NCBI GenBank assembly: GCA_036850595.1
Contig: CM072159.1
Location: 8,455,016 to 8,519,015 of the forward strand
Length of the DNA stretch: 64,000 nucleotides
Direction of reading: 5' to 3'
Origin: Rhyacichthys aspro
Taxonomy: Eukaryota > Chordata > Actinopteri > Gobiiformes > Rhyacichthyidae
How positions within the stretch are numbered: position 1 is the first letter of the stretch; every line of letters starts with the position of its first letter. Position numbers and translations under genes: made by a program. The notes under the pieces were generated by a model that saw nothing but the letters and a program-made list of their open reading frames with translations, was not told where the DNA came from and searched no databases. Of this stretch, positions 34,421 to 46,362 are shown in pieces.

Positions 34421-37400
34421 TTATACAAATGAGAACATGTCTGATTGCATATCAGATGTCTTGTAAACATACATTAGTGCTTGGACTGACAGACTTGAAT
34501 CCATGTTCTGCTAACCAATGCCATTTTCTAAGCAGATATAATTAAGCTATTGTATGTGAGCCTATTCCCATTTTGACTGTGTAATACACCCATGTGTCCG
34601 ACCTACAGCAGTTCATATAGAAATAAGGTCCTATATTGTATTTTCTGGGTTGTGATGCAATACTTTGTAACATCCTTATAAATAATAAAATACAATAAAC
34701 TAATAGTACACATGTTTTTCTAATTCAGCTGAATGTCACTATTCAAAGCCAAATGTACATTGATGAGGCCAAAGATAAACAGGTTTTTGCAAAAGAATCA
34801 GATATAGCCAGTTTTATTTATTTTTTATTCTCCCATCCACTTCCGTAACTGCTTGTTTTGCCCACACTTTTTTAACTCCTTCCGTCCACCACCCCCAAAA
34901 TATATTCAGCTTTTGGAAACTTTATGAACCACAAGTAAACCTACAAAGATTACAAATAACCCTTTTATTAAGATAAACTCACTGTCTTAGATAACAAGAC
35001 TTAATGTGTCCAACAGAGACTTCAGCTCTCTCAGCAAACATTGAGGTGCAACTATACTTCTGTCTTCTCTCTATTAGCATGTCTACTTTTGGGTCTATTT
35101 TATAAGATGACACCAGCCATTTCTAAAAAGAACAATGTGTACCTGTGTGATATGCTTCAAATTGCAAACAGCTAATGAATTCCACAATGAATGAATCATT
35201 GTCTCTGTGCCTTGCAAGCCAATTAGGCCATAGTGTGACTTCCAAAGCTTCCTAATGCCACTGAAACAAGCTCCCAGCTAATATTAGCATGAGCCCATTC
35301 ATGTAACAGGCGAGAACAAAATATCAGTGAAAATGAGGCTCAGTGTCAGGATTAATAAGGTTTTTCCTCTACACCTCCCACCCAGAGACGTCTTAGAGCT
35401 AGACAACCCTGGCCATAAAAACATGTCCAAGCTGTTGCATCATAAACCTTAGTTTGGTTAAAAACAGACCGGCGCTGACTGAACCACTCAAGCAGAAAAG
35501 ATTAACCTTAAGAAAGTTTAAAGCCAATAAACAGTCCTTAATGCCTGACTCCAATAAAAACCTTCAATAAACAATCAGCACCTGGCACAAAAAACAGCCT
35601 GTGATTTCATTAAAAGCGCTTTATATTCCCGCTCACGTCTCGTTTTGGGTTACAGCCTGAGTTGGAGATTCTATCTGGATAAATAGGATCGTAATTAAAA
35701 GAAACGAGAGATAAATGAGAAAGGGACTGTTAACCTCGTGCCGTTCAAACGCTCATCAGACTTTGGCTGAGTTACAGGCTGCGTTCGGAGGAGCGTGTGG
35801 TCATTGTTCAGGGCTCGTGTCTACTGTTGTGTAACTATCACATCTTTCAGCTTAAGTTCTTGAACTGTTTACAAATGGGCAAGCACTCAGCTCTTACTGA
35901 CATAAAAGTATGCATTTTTCCTAAACATATATGTATTTTTTTTATACATTATAGTTTGCACTCTGCCTAAACCTGTAGAGTATAATTAGAATGATTGCCT
36001 CCATTGGCCATTGGTCTACACAACTTGTCAACATTTAATATCATTATCAGTGGGAAAGTGTATATCCCAGCATCAGCAACATGGACTTATCCAACAAAAC
36101 AGCAAAAAGTAGAAAGACAGAGAAAAAGGATGCAAAGATATCTGTGTTTAGGTATTTGCAATGCATTCTTCTGATGATTAATGTAAAAAAAAATTTTTTG
36201 TTTTTTTTGTTTGTTTTGTTTTTTGTTTTGTTTTGGGTTTTTTTTTTGGGGGGGACAAAATAAAATGTTTCCATGTTGTTGGGGAGGATTTCTGACTACA
36301 AAATGTGCCATAGTAGAGTAAAAATTTCAAATAGTTATCGCTTCTCTAGTTGACAAAATGTTGCTACGTGTATCATTCAATAATGCAAATGTTTAAGATC
36401 CTTGACCACCAACAAATCAGCTGACAAAATGGTAAAAACTGGTTGCCACTTTGCGCCAACTCTGAGCTGATCTAGCCAGCTAAATATTCAGACCAATCAC
36501 TAAGGTGTGTCAAGGTGTGCAGCATACAGACAGTATTATTATGTTATGGAAGTGGAACTGATTCAATTGCACATTTCAAGATTATGATAGATATCCCAAG
36601 ATAACATGTCACACTGGCTTAAAAGCTCAGGAGAAAAGATTCATCTTAATAAGTGATTAAGAAATAGGAAGTTTGAATCAGTTTGTCTGATGTGCCATGT
36701 CAGCTCATCCCAGCTTGGGAGCAGGGCAGTCATCACACACTTTTAACTTGGCCTTTTGGACAACAAACAGTGACTGATCTGCAGACCTGGGAGAAAATGT
36801 AAGGGAGCATAAGCCTGGTTAAAATAAACAAGACACTTAAAAAAACAAAAATAAAGGATCTTGAAATTAATTAAGAGGCACACGAGAAGCCAATGAAGTG
36901 AAACCTGAAATCACAAAAATAGGGTCTTGATTGTGGGCACCATTTGAAAAGCGTGCTCCAGGATTTTGTATTGAACTGAAGATGAGCAAATAAAATGCAT
37001 AGATACATATGATTTAGCAGATAGGGTTACTGTTATCTGCTATGTTCAGTTTCTTTTACAGCATGCACTCTCTCAGATTCAGTAGTAAAGCTGCTAAAAG
37101 CCCCTATGCTAAGCTCATAATTCTCACCAAATGCCCCAAGTGTATCCTTAAGGCTTAAGTGAGTTAATTGAATCGCTCATCAAATATTTACAAGAGCTTT
37201 TCCTAAATCAAGTTTTTTACCAATACGCATGACACTTTCATTGTGTGCAGCTTTTTTCTAGTTTTATTCTAATGGACAGGTTTAGGTAATAACACCAAAA
37301 GATATTATACATTCTTTAGTTGCTTTATAGCAATAAGGAGAGAATCAGGCACCATGTATGACATATGACTTTTTGTTTACACTGAGACCACACTGTCAGA

Positions 37401-37582
37401 GAAAGCCTGCATCCTAGTTTGCTTTTGTTATAAGACTTTCAAAAGAAATCCTTGGTTATTGTGAACAGGAGAGAAGTGGGTTTACCTTGAAGCTGTCCGC
37501 CATCTTGGCAGAAAATAATGTTGTGAACCTGATTATTTTTGAGAGAAAATTTTGACATCGGTGGTTATCTGTCTGGATGGCA
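34421..37582. other. Unique DNA, partly conserved-element-like
   Basis: Simple T/G-rich sequence at 36188-36253. The stretch 35150-35800 is more balanced and lacks repeats, with several TAATTA-like words, and might hold conserved non-coding elements. No ORF of interest. Confidence 0.3.
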
Positions 37583-37795
37583 GTCGATTATGGAGTCAAT
37601 TCAATGTCACTTATATTTAAACGTAAAATAACGTATTGAGAAAAAAACAAACGCAAGCCAAAATATAAAGGATCGCAAACAAAAATCAATGTTGCAATGC
37701 AAGTGTTGCTTTGCAAGACCCACTAACTCATTATCCATTAGTCCTACACCTCAGTCTGTTTTGCGATACTCACAATACCGAGCTCTGACTGAGGT
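37583..37795 (+). repeat. Dispersed TTGCAA-rich repeat, copy 1
   Basis: TTATGGAGTCAATTCAATGT, then CGTATTGAGAAAAAAAC, TCAATGTTGCAATGCAAG, CACTAACTCATTATCC and CTCAGTCTGTTTTGC align in order with the reverse complement of 38763-39080. Family not identified. Confidence 0.72.
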
Positions 37796-38762
37796 AAGAT
37801 CACTGAATATAACTGCCTGTGACAGTTACAATGCTTGTCTTGGATTTGTCAGTAATAATACTATCTACAATAATAGTTTGATTCAGATCAATAATAAATT
37901 TCTCTGAAACAGATCTCACTTCTCATGTACCATTTGCTTTTTGGTATCTTTTGTTTTACAGAATATATCAGATTAGTCAACAATAAACCCTACTCTGTTT
38001 TCTGTTGCACTGAATTGTTGTTACTGTGTGATTTATGACCGTCCTGCTACATCTCTTCGTGGGGAAGACAACAGACCAGACATTCCACATTGTGTTTTAT
38101 ATGTTTCATGTTTGTATACTTCATTTGAGTATATTTTATGATATGTAAATATTGAATAAAATTACAAAATTACTGAATTGTTGTGTGCAACTGTTCTGTA
38201 CACACCAAACAACTACTTTATTAGTTTTATAAACAAAATACAAAAAGACTAAAAACCAGATAATTTAAATAGATTTTTTTGAACAAATACACAAAATATA
38301 TGGTAAAGTGGTCCTTGGTTGGATACGTGGGTGGATGAATGTCTCCATTTATTCCTTCGTCCCTGCAAAACTGCAAAATGAAAATATTAGTTTTTATAGT
38401 GGTTAAGGTTGTTGTTAAGGTGATTCTCTAATGAAATGAACAAGTTGAACTAAAATAATGACAGACATTTTAAAAAGCTTAATAAACACCCGTCATTTAA
38501 CTTTTCACTGTACAGAGGAACGTGGCACTGCTAGCTACCAAAGCAACTAGCAGCATTAAATGACCTTGCTAAAAATAGCTTATAACTGCTTTTTACACAA
38601 TAGAGTGAAAGCACTATTTAATTGTCAATTTTCTATTATAAATATCAAAGTTACACTGACTTCTAAACTGAAAATCTGTGTTAGAAAGTGCCACTTTTTC
38701 CAGTCTGGGATGTAAGGTGAGGACGGACTTAGGTAATCACATGATACGCAAAAAAAAAAAAA
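37796..38762. other. Unique DNA between inverted repeat copies
   Basis: AT-rich spacer of about 970 bp with no gene recognised. Confidence 0.35.
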
Positions 38763-39080
38763 AGTTGCAGCACAAAGGAAATTGAGTATTGCAAAACCAC
38801 AGCAGACTGAGAGGTAGGTTTAATGGAGCGGTGAAAATGAATTAGTAGGTATTGCAAAGGAAAAGTAGCATTGCAACATTGACTTTATTTGTTTTTTTCA
38901 ATACATTGTTTTATTTGCAAAACTTTATTTTTTGGTTGAAAACATTTTCTTTTTTTAAATACGTGTTTGCAATCCTTTCTTTTTTTGCTTGCAATTTTTT
39001 TTCTCAATATGTCATTTTACAATTTTTTGCAAAACTTTATTTATTTTGCAATAAATGTGACATTGACTTGACTCCATAGC
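38763..39080 (-). repeat. Dispersed TTGCAA-rich repeat, copy 2 (inverted)
   Basis: Read on the minus strand it starts CTATGGAGTCAAGTCAATGT and ends near GCAATACTCAATTTCC. It is longer than copy 1 because of additional TTTTGCAAA-type units in the middle (38900-39050). The 75-residue Phe-rich ORF over it is an artefact. Confidence 0.72.
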
Positions 39081-39481
39081 CGATAGCTTTAGTCATGTTT
39101 TGACACTGTGAAATGAACAAATCTGGCCTTTCAGACAAAGGTAAGGCATTTCAAACCACAAATGTGTAAATCAATGAAGTGTTTTTGACCTTTGTATTCA
39201 GAGAGGCCCACAATATATTTGATCTCAGATGTGCCTGGCCACTCTTTGTTGATTTAGTACAGATGGTCAGTGTTGTTTATTACAGCCAGGGGTGCACTTG
39301 TATAGCTCTTTTCTCATCCTTCAGTTGTAGTCATTTTTAAGTTGAAGTCAAAAGGTTTTTGTTTTGGTTGGTTGTTTTTTTGCTCTTCCCATAGCAGTTT
39401 TTCACTCCTCAACACCACAGGCTTGTTTGTTCCTGATTGGTCTCTGGATATAGGTCAGTGGATCATTCATTTTATATTTAT
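39081..39481. other. Unique non-coding DNA
   Basis: Nothing recognised. Confidence 0.3.
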
Positions 39482-39745
39482 TTGGAAATCTTTCACCAGA
39501 CCCTCTTTCCCACACTTAACTCCACCCACTCAAGCTCTTCTGTGTGCCACTCACTGAACCAAGCTTAAATGAGCAAAAAATAATTATTGCAGGAGAGCTT
39601 ATTTGATCAGATGATGAAAAGCAGAAGACAAGACTGACAACAAAAAGAGAGCAGCATTAAAAAGAAACTATCACAAGCCCAACCTAAATTATAATCGCAA
39701 CAGGTGATACACAAGCCCCAAGCCCACTCTGTAATACTGTATGTA
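39482..39745 (+). repeat. Unclassified dispersed repeat, copy 1
   Basis: Shared blocks with 44899-45158 in the same order: CCTCTTTCCCACAC, CACTCACTGAACCAAGCTTA, GGAGAGCTTATTTGATCAGA, GCAGAAGACAAGACTG and CAACAGGTGATACACAAGCC, then CCACTCTGTAAT. Confidence 0.8.
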
Positions 39746-40165
39746 GTGAGTGGCTCCATCAAGACTTTGAAACCACAAAAACTGCTTCCCACATAACCAA
39801 GCACGCCACATTAAATGACAAGCCATTGGAATGTTTTGAAAGAAAACAACGTGAACATAAAGAACAGAGGCAATTAACAACATTCTGGATTAAACTTAAG
39901 ACGGGACATCTCGAGATTGCTACAGAATCACTAAAAACCCTTTTGTGAAGTGAGGTTTTCTGAAATGTGATTACAGAGTTATCCTGGACATAAAGAAGAC
40001 TTGACACCAGCTTTGACGGGCACAAGCAATCCATATAGAGGTGGAACATTTAATGAATACAAGAGTTATTTTATAATAATGACATGCTGAATCATACTTG
40101 GAAAAAGTCTGATGTAAGAAGAACTGGATTCGGGAAGGAAAGTGGTATCATACAGTCATGTCAAT
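39746..40165. other. Unique non-coding DNA
   Basis: Nothing recognised. Confidence 0.3.
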
Positions 40166-40231
40166 TGTGGTTTTTGCTTTCTTTGTGCAACCCTGAATAG
40201 CACTCATTTTGCTAGCTGTGCAAAAACCACA
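40166..40231. repeat. 12-bp perfect inverted repeat with 42-bp loop
   Basis: TGTGGTTTTTGC (40166-40177) and GCAAAAACCACA (40220-40231). The 66-bp span is in the size range of an animal pre-miRNA, but the middle does not pair well by eye. Confidence 0.7.
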
Positions 40232-40721
40232 GCCATTTCAGTATAGTGAGTGTACTACTTTGGAAAATGCCTCCCACAACCTTGTAGACCCTGTTCTTGG
40301 TCCTGAACACTGCAGCTTAATGTTAAGAAAAAAAATAAAGGTCTGACTAAATCAAGTGGCTTGTGAAAATCACTCAAATCTTTTGGTTTGCCAATTTTCC
40401 TGTTCTTGGTATATCTCTGAAAAGTCCCATGGTAACCTCATACTAGTTGTCATGTCAAGATTAAATTTAAAGTTAAGCTATAATTTAATTAGTTACGAGT
40501 TAGTCATTAGAAAGTTATTGGTTTGAAATGTGCAAACTTCACTGGATTCTCTTGGATGTAGGCTACATGCTTATTGTTTAATGTGACATAATCTGAAGTG
40601 AACTGGAGGCCTGCCAATTTTTAAGAAACAGTCCAAGAACTTGGGCTAAAAGATGTCACAGTGGTCATCTTCAAGGATAAAATGCTTAGGGCTTGTCAGA
40701 CATGTTCATCTTTGCATATTA

Positions 40722-40790
40722 TATATTTGGGACCCCTTCGAAAACGAGATGATTCATCTCAAGGGGCTATCCCATTAATAAACAATTTGC
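40722..40790 (+). mobile_element. LINE 3' tail with stem-loop (L2-like)
   Basis: GGACCCCTTCGAAAACGAGA, TGATTCATCTC, AAGGGGCTATCCC. GAGATGA/TCATCTC forms a 7-bp stem. This resembles the hairpin-bearing 3' UTR end of a fish LINE group. Only the tail is present. Confidence 0.55.
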
Positions 40791-42109
40791 AATTTAATTT
40801 TGGAACTCTTGTCACTGTGGTTGCTAATGTTTCTAATGTCCATATAATTCTCTTAAACAACTTATTTCAGTCATGTGCTTGTTAGTTTTGAGTGATTGTG
40901 ATGCAGACCACTGTATTTTACACTGGAAACACAATGGAAACATATTACAAATGCCATGCAACACATAACTAAACGTGTAAATGTTTCGTTTTTTTTTACC
41001 TCAGTAATCACAAAATTCTGCAAATGGTCATAAGGGGCATTCATGTGATCCTTAAATAGTCCAAGTTTTCGAGTCGGGAAGGCATTGCTTTACTTAATTG
41101 TGTGTTGTGGGTCATAGACCAACTTTGTTATTTGTGAAATTATATTGTTAGTGTTTAACATGTGTCATAAATTTCTGAGACTTGTAGATATTTGTCTTTT
41201 TTGTTGTTGTTGTAAGACTCAGATCTGTCATCACTGATACTCTTTACTGTGTGATGTTTGAAGTATGGTAAATAACGACAATCACTGCATTTTCTAGTAA
41301 GTCCGGGTCACTAATGGAAATGTCAAATTGAAAACTGCATTTAGGGAGATACAGTTTAGGCAATACACTAAAAATACTTTGCTGCCATATTGGTGCCAAC
41401 CCAGACAACCAGTTTTAACCCGAGCTCTTCTAACAAGTTGAGCAGGCATTCAAGTGCATATAAATCTTAAATAAGTCTTAATCTATAAAAAACTAAAAAA
41501 ATATCTATTAACAAACTAATTGAAGCAGGAACCCTGGTGAACAGTTTTCTCCCACTATGTCTCTGAGTAGTAAACATCATTTTGTGTAGACTGTTGGATG
41601 TGTGTACTTTGTGAGCCCAAGATCTAGGTCAATGTCAAACTGTGAAAACTCAGCGGCCAGACTCCTGGCAAAATACTACACAAGTCTTACATCACTGCAG
41701 TGATAGGTCTATCAGCGAGCAGTGATTCACGGGGATCAGCCGCAAGGTGTTCACAAGCAGACTAATGTCGGAGGTCAGTGAGGATCTGTTGTCTTGGAAT
41801 CAGTTTGATTTACTGACTGCAATAATATCAGTTATTATTCAGTCTTTAGTCAAGTAAATTTACTTTCACAAAATGTACTTGTTCAGCCTCTTAATTATCT
41901 AAATGGGTTTAAATGCAAATTATTACTTACTACTATATATTATTGCACAGCTAAAGGCTAACACACATTTTGTATTTGGAAAAAGCCACCACATAAGCAT
42001 TAACCATATAAATTCTGTGAATTTATGTGAAACTGCCATTAATTATAGACTGGGCAATGGGCGGCTAATTTCAGTTATGAACCACAAAAAGAAAAATAAC
42101 ATATATGTA
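40791..42109. other. Unique non-coding DNA
   Basis: Nothing recognised. Confidence 0.3.
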
Positions 42110-42633
42110 CAGTGGTCCCTCGTTTATCGCGGGGGTTACGTTTCTAAAAATAACCCGCAATAGGCGAAATCTGCGAAGTAGTCACCTTACAATTTTTATA
42201 TATGTTTTAAGCCTGTAAAACCCCTCACCACACACTTTATACATTTTTCTCAGACAGACATTAACATTTTCTCACATTTCTCTCTTGTTTAAACACTCTC
42301 AAAGTTCAAACCTTAGCATCTTCCTCTGTCTTTTGGGTGCGACCGCAGGTGCCTTTGTCAGTGCAGAACGTTTCGTCGACATTGTGGGTTTTGTCGGGGA
42401 GAAAACTTGCAAACATACAGCACTTCAGGGTCACACTGCTAGCGATCGAACATTTATGTAAATTTGGCAAGCTGAATGCACTCTGTACTATGCATGAGAC
42501 ACGGCACGGAGGAGATTGATTGACAATGGTCTACAGTCCCTTAGCCTCAGACGCAGCACAGGCTGCAAAAAGAATGCAAAATTACTAAAAACTAACAGAG
42601 GCCGCGAAAGGAGAACCACATTATAGCGAGGGA
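42110..42633 (-). mobile_element. Tigger/pogo-like element, internally deleted
   Basis: The plus-side end is CAGTGGTCCCTCGTTTATCG followed by CGGGGGTTACGTTT, flanked by TA. The other end, read inward, keeps CCCTCGCTATAATG but has lost the outer CAGTGGT, and runs into TATATA. Read on the minus strand, a start codon at 42382 opens a 27-residue remnant of a transposase N-terminus before the deletion. About 520 bp long, non-autonomous. Similar CCTCGTTTATCGCGG termini are known from Tigger-type Tc1/mariner elements. Confidence 0.75.
42299..42382 (-). pseudogene. Truncated Tigger-like transposase N-terminus
   Basis: 27 codons starting MSTKRSALTKAPAVAPKRQR and ending FEL, then TGA. The Ser/Thr/Lys start followed by a PKRxRK basic run is typical of the leader before the helix-turn-helix DNA-binding domain in pogo/Tigger transposases. 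The DNA-binding and DDE domains are deleted. It lies in correct orientation within the element. Confidence 0.6.
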
Positions 42634-42639
42634 TATATA

Positions 42640-44654
42640 TATATCTTCCTTCAGGCTTTGCATCACACACACAGGCCAGGCTAAAAACACATGTAACTTC
42701 ACATAAACGCTTATTTTTATCTGTTAACATCAGCATAGCCAAATACCATCATGTGTCCTAATCACACACCCTGTCAGACACTGAGGAACATTTCTGCATA
42801 AGTGTTTAAAAATTCAATTTTTTTGATCAGCGACTTGCAACCAGCTCACTAGGTTCAGTGACAGTAGGTATTGATGAAAGAAAGCATTGGTTAATGCAGC
42901 ATTCCATTTGTTTATTGGTAAAGTGATTGTCCTTGGAGCAGCATTAAGGCATCTGAACCTTATCTTCATCATAGACCATGTTGCTGCTGGTCACTACGAT
43001 CTCCTGTTAAAGCCTCTGACTGTAATTGATAGTTGGACCAGAGGCTGACTTCTAAATGAGGTGCTTTGGGCTGAAACTCTGTTAAACACAACAGTCTCGT
43101 GCCGATCCGCATGAGTGAAGAAGAGGCACTATGTGATCTTATCCTCACTGGTAATTAAAATCACTGGGCCGACTCTTCTGTACCCAACTGCAGGGCTTTA
43201 CAGTGCTGCTCACTTAATACATTCTTCAATCATCATCTGTATAAATTAGACTGTCCATTTTGCATAACATTGGTGCCTCTTAAGGTGTATCTTCTTGCTT
43301 TGTCCAGCCATTTTCTCGCCTGAAGTACCTCAATAATCCATTTAAACGTGGGATTTAATTAAAGCAAAAAGCATAGCAGCCGAAGGTAGGTGTGGAAAAT
43401 GTGTGTCCTGTTTACCTCTCAGCTATTTGCTTGCCTCAGTTTAAACTTGTACCTTCCATTAATTGGTTCTTGACGCACATTAATCCCAGAGAGATAGCGT
43501 AGCTGTATTCAGTGGCAGGGCATTAGAGCCAGCAGCACCTCGCCTGGTCCTTGGAGACGCACAAACAGTGGGTGCTTTCTCCCAGGAACAGACAGCCGTA
43601 TTCATTAGGATATTCATGTGAGCAGAGGGGCGGCGGGTAGCTGCTCGCTGCCATACAGTCTGCACAGAGATGGTTTATTTTAATGCAACATTTAAAAGCA
43701 CCTATGAATGTTATGTGGAACTTGTGTTTTAACAATATAATCTCGTATGTCTTTATGTGCCATTCCTGAGCACTGTCATCAAGGCCATACAAAACAAGTT
43801 GTAATTGACCTGCAATATCCTTGGGGTGTTAGAAAAAATTAAAGAATCGCAATTCTAAGCCTTAAATATACTGAATCGTTACAGAATGCTAAAAAAATGA
43901 TTTTAAAATATGTTTAAATGGGCCTTTCCTTTGCTGCTTTTTCTGAGCACACGCCACTGCACGCAAATGCCCACCTGGCCACCGTAATCAAATGCTGCGT
44001 GGCCACCATACAGCAAGCTAGTAAGTTTGCTCTGCCCCATCGTCATTAAAAGCCACTGTGTGGGCACACTTTGGGTTCTATAATGTTCCTTGACATGAGC
44101 ACAATTGTTTGCAAGAAGGGGAAGGATGAAAATGAAGTACGTTGGAAACATCACCCTGAGCTAAATGAAACTGAAATGCGACCAGTGCCAGAATCAACTC
44201 TAGAGAAGTGCAGCAATCCTCCAGCTAATTCCAAACGGGCTGTGAAAATAACACACTCATTTGCCTGTTACATTTGCAAGGACTTCTGACCAACGGGTTA
44301 CCAATTTACTTTATATCAAAATAAATATAAAATACATAAACTATCTTTTCCAAAGTGCATTAAATTTTGTACATTTTCTACACATTTTAAAAACCTATAT
44401 CAATATAAATATAAAATACACAGACCTCAGTCTTAACCATAGTGCATTAATACTTTATATCCATACAAAAATAGAATTGTGCATGTATTAACACCAGACT
44501 GACATCAGCTGCCTGGATATTAAATGGATATAAAGATTTGGTACAGGCAAAAACTAAAAATGTTTAAATAAATTAAGTTTGTTTGTAAATCATTGTCTTT
44601 TTATCTTATCACATAATCTTCAACCAGTTTTCTAAGCAAAAGCTGCATTCACTT
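42640..44654. other. Unique DNA, possible conserved non-coding elements
   Basis: 42830-43680 is repeat-free and has homeodomain-like words (TAATTAAAATCA near 43153, ATTTAATTAAAGC near 43353, CATTAATTGG near 43458). This is the texture of vertebrate enhancers, but no function is shown. A short ORF at 44082-44289 ends in FACYICKDF and is not convincing. Confidence 0.3.
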
Positions 44655-44770
44655 GAATTTAATCAAGGACCCGGAAGTGAAAATAGTTTTGAATCAAAAA
44701 TTGATTCTGAATCAAATTGTGACCCAAAAAATCTGAATTGAATCTTGAAAGGTTCACACCCCTAAAATAT
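44655..44770. repeat. MITE-like repeat fragment
   Basis: Recurring GAATCAAA/TTGATTC words, then GGTTCACACCCCTAAAA, resemble the end of a fish hAT-type MITE. Confidence 0.4.
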
Positions 44771-44898
44771 CCGGTTTCCAATAGTGTATGGCTGCTAGCT
44801 ATATAGGGCCGCACTGAAAAAACAAAAATGTATCATTTATTTTGTTTGACGTTTATTTTATAGACACATTTATAGACAAATTTTCCTGTGTTTTATTG

Positions 44899-45158
44899 TG
44901 AAAACTTCTGCCAGAGCCTCTTTCCCACCCCTGACTCTCTAACTCACAGCTCTTCTGTGAGCCACTCACTGAACCAAGCTAAAATAAGCAAAAAACAGTT
45001 TTTGCTGGAGAGCTTCTTTGAGAAGAGGGAGTGGCAGAAGACGAGACTGCCAAAAAAATGAAAGCTACATTTAAAAGAAAATACTACAAATCCTATTTAA
45101 ATTACAACAGCAACAGGTAATACACAAGCCCAAAGCCCACTCTCTGTAATATGTGGCA
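44899..45158 (+). repeat. Unclassified dispersed repeat, copy 2
   Basis: Direct-orientation relative of 39482-39745 (CCTCTTTCCCACCC, CACTCACTGAACCAAGC, GGAGAGCTTCTTTGAGAAGA, CAACAGGTAATACACAAGCC). Neither copy has clear terminal repeats. Confidence 0.8.
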
Positions 45159-45904
45159 AGCTGCATGGGACTGTCTCATGTCGGGGAAACAAGCCAGGGG
45201 TCCCAAAGACTGATTACGGTGAGCTTTGTTGCATTTACATTATTCATAGTTTTCGGTCATGTGACATTCATGGTGCCCTAGAGGCCAGAAGACTTGTCTG
45301 TGACAGCAGCTCCACAGGAGAGGCAGCAACAGAGGCTTCCTTTTCCTTAGGTCTGAATCCATGAATGTTTAAATCACCTTTAACAGTAGAAATATGCTCA
45401 TTTGAACACAAACTGCAAGTTTCAACTGCTTGTGATTATACAGCCCCCGCCTTCATATTTCAGCCTTTATAAACAGTCAAGCACCAGTTAGGTAACATTA
45501 GCCAGTTTTACTGTAGTAATGTCTGGTCTCTTCAGACCTTAACAACCTTTGTTGAAATGTTTGCTGTGCTTCTGCAATTAGACAGGTCTTATGGTACAAC
45601 GTAAGCTTGGTTAATATTAGAGCCACATGAAAAACAAGACAATCCACACTGCACTAATTATCATAACGAGAACAAAGTAACAGCTTTATTTTACAATTAG
45701 GCTACTTTCAGAACATTGACACTTTAAGTGGCTCAGAAACAGTCTGTTGTTGATACAGTGATCGACTCAGTTACTGTTATTATAACTTCAGAAGATGCTC
45801 CTCATTAATTAGTGTAAACAACCACGGACTGCGTATGCTTTATACTAATAGAACTTTATTCTTGATATAGGTCTATAACCACTTGAATATGAATATATTG
45901 CACT
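45159..45904. other. Unique non-coding DNA
   Basis: On the minus strand an AATAAA lies at 45861-45856, possibly the poly(A) signal for the exon candidate just upstream. Otherwise nothing recognised. Confidence 0.3.
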
Positions 45905-45911
45905 TTTATTC

Positions 45912-46135
45912 TCATGAAATTATTTGTTGTTTCTGTCGGTGTGGCTCTAACAGTGTATTTGCCCTCCGTGGGTTTTCTCTTTGAACAAACTCAGTCCAGT
46001 GTTGTCTCATCATCATTCTGTCCATTTGTTGGTGGTACAGCAACTCTCTGCAGATTGAATAATAATGCTTCCATATACTAGGCTGCTGGGCAGTGGAGGA
46101 CAGTAACTGTGTTTTGCCTCCTTGGGAGCGTTTCA
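45912..46135 (-). CDS. Possible terminal coding exon, unidentified
   Basis: The minus strand is open for 74 codons without a good ATG. It begins directly after a plausible splice acceptor (pyrimidine-leaning tract, then CATTCTCAG|TGAAACG; first exon base 46135) and ends in TGA at 45914-45912. An AATAAA follows one base after the stop (45910-45905) and another at 45861. The peptide is basic and polar (KRSQGGKTQLL near the start, WTEFVQRENPRR near residue 47, LLEPHRQKQQ near the end) and could be helical; I recognise no domain. Upstream exons were not found. It could be a pseudogene or a chance frame. Confidence 0.28.
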
Positions 46136-46289
46136 CTGAGAATGTGATGTCATGTGAAAACTACAAACAGGTGTAATAATTAAATCAATGCAGAAACTGT
46201 ATTGTATTGTACTGTAACTGTATCCTATATTTTCAGTGTTCTGTGCACATGCAAAATTTGTAACTAACGCGAGTCCTCCTTGGCTCCCC
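46136..46289. other. Unique DNA
   Basis: Possible intron sequence upstream of the exon candidate. Confidence 0.2.
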
Positions 46290-46362
46290 CCACCAGTGGT
46301 CCGCCCATAAAATGATATGCACGTAACTGGTCCATGGTGAAAAAAAGGTTGGGGACCCTTGC
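46290..46362 (-). mobile_element. hAT MITE end fragment
   Basis: Read on the minus strand: CAAGGGTCCCCAACCTTTTT, then TCACCATGGACCAGTTACG and GGGCGGACCACTGG. This is the well-known hAT-type terminus CAGGGGTCCCCAACCTTTTT with one change. The other end is missing. Confidence 0.68.

Noticed and set aside
36047..36311. Lys/Asn-rich and Phe-rich ORFs
   Set aside because: Simple T/G-rich sequence.
38852..39079. 75-codon Phe-rich membrane-like ORF
   Set aside because: Comes from T-rich units of the dispersed repeat at 38763-39080.
44071..44289. 72-codon ORF ending FACYICKDF, zinc-finger-like at first sight
   Set aside because: Only one CxxC pair, no histidines in spacing, non-ATG start and no splice context; kept only as a note.
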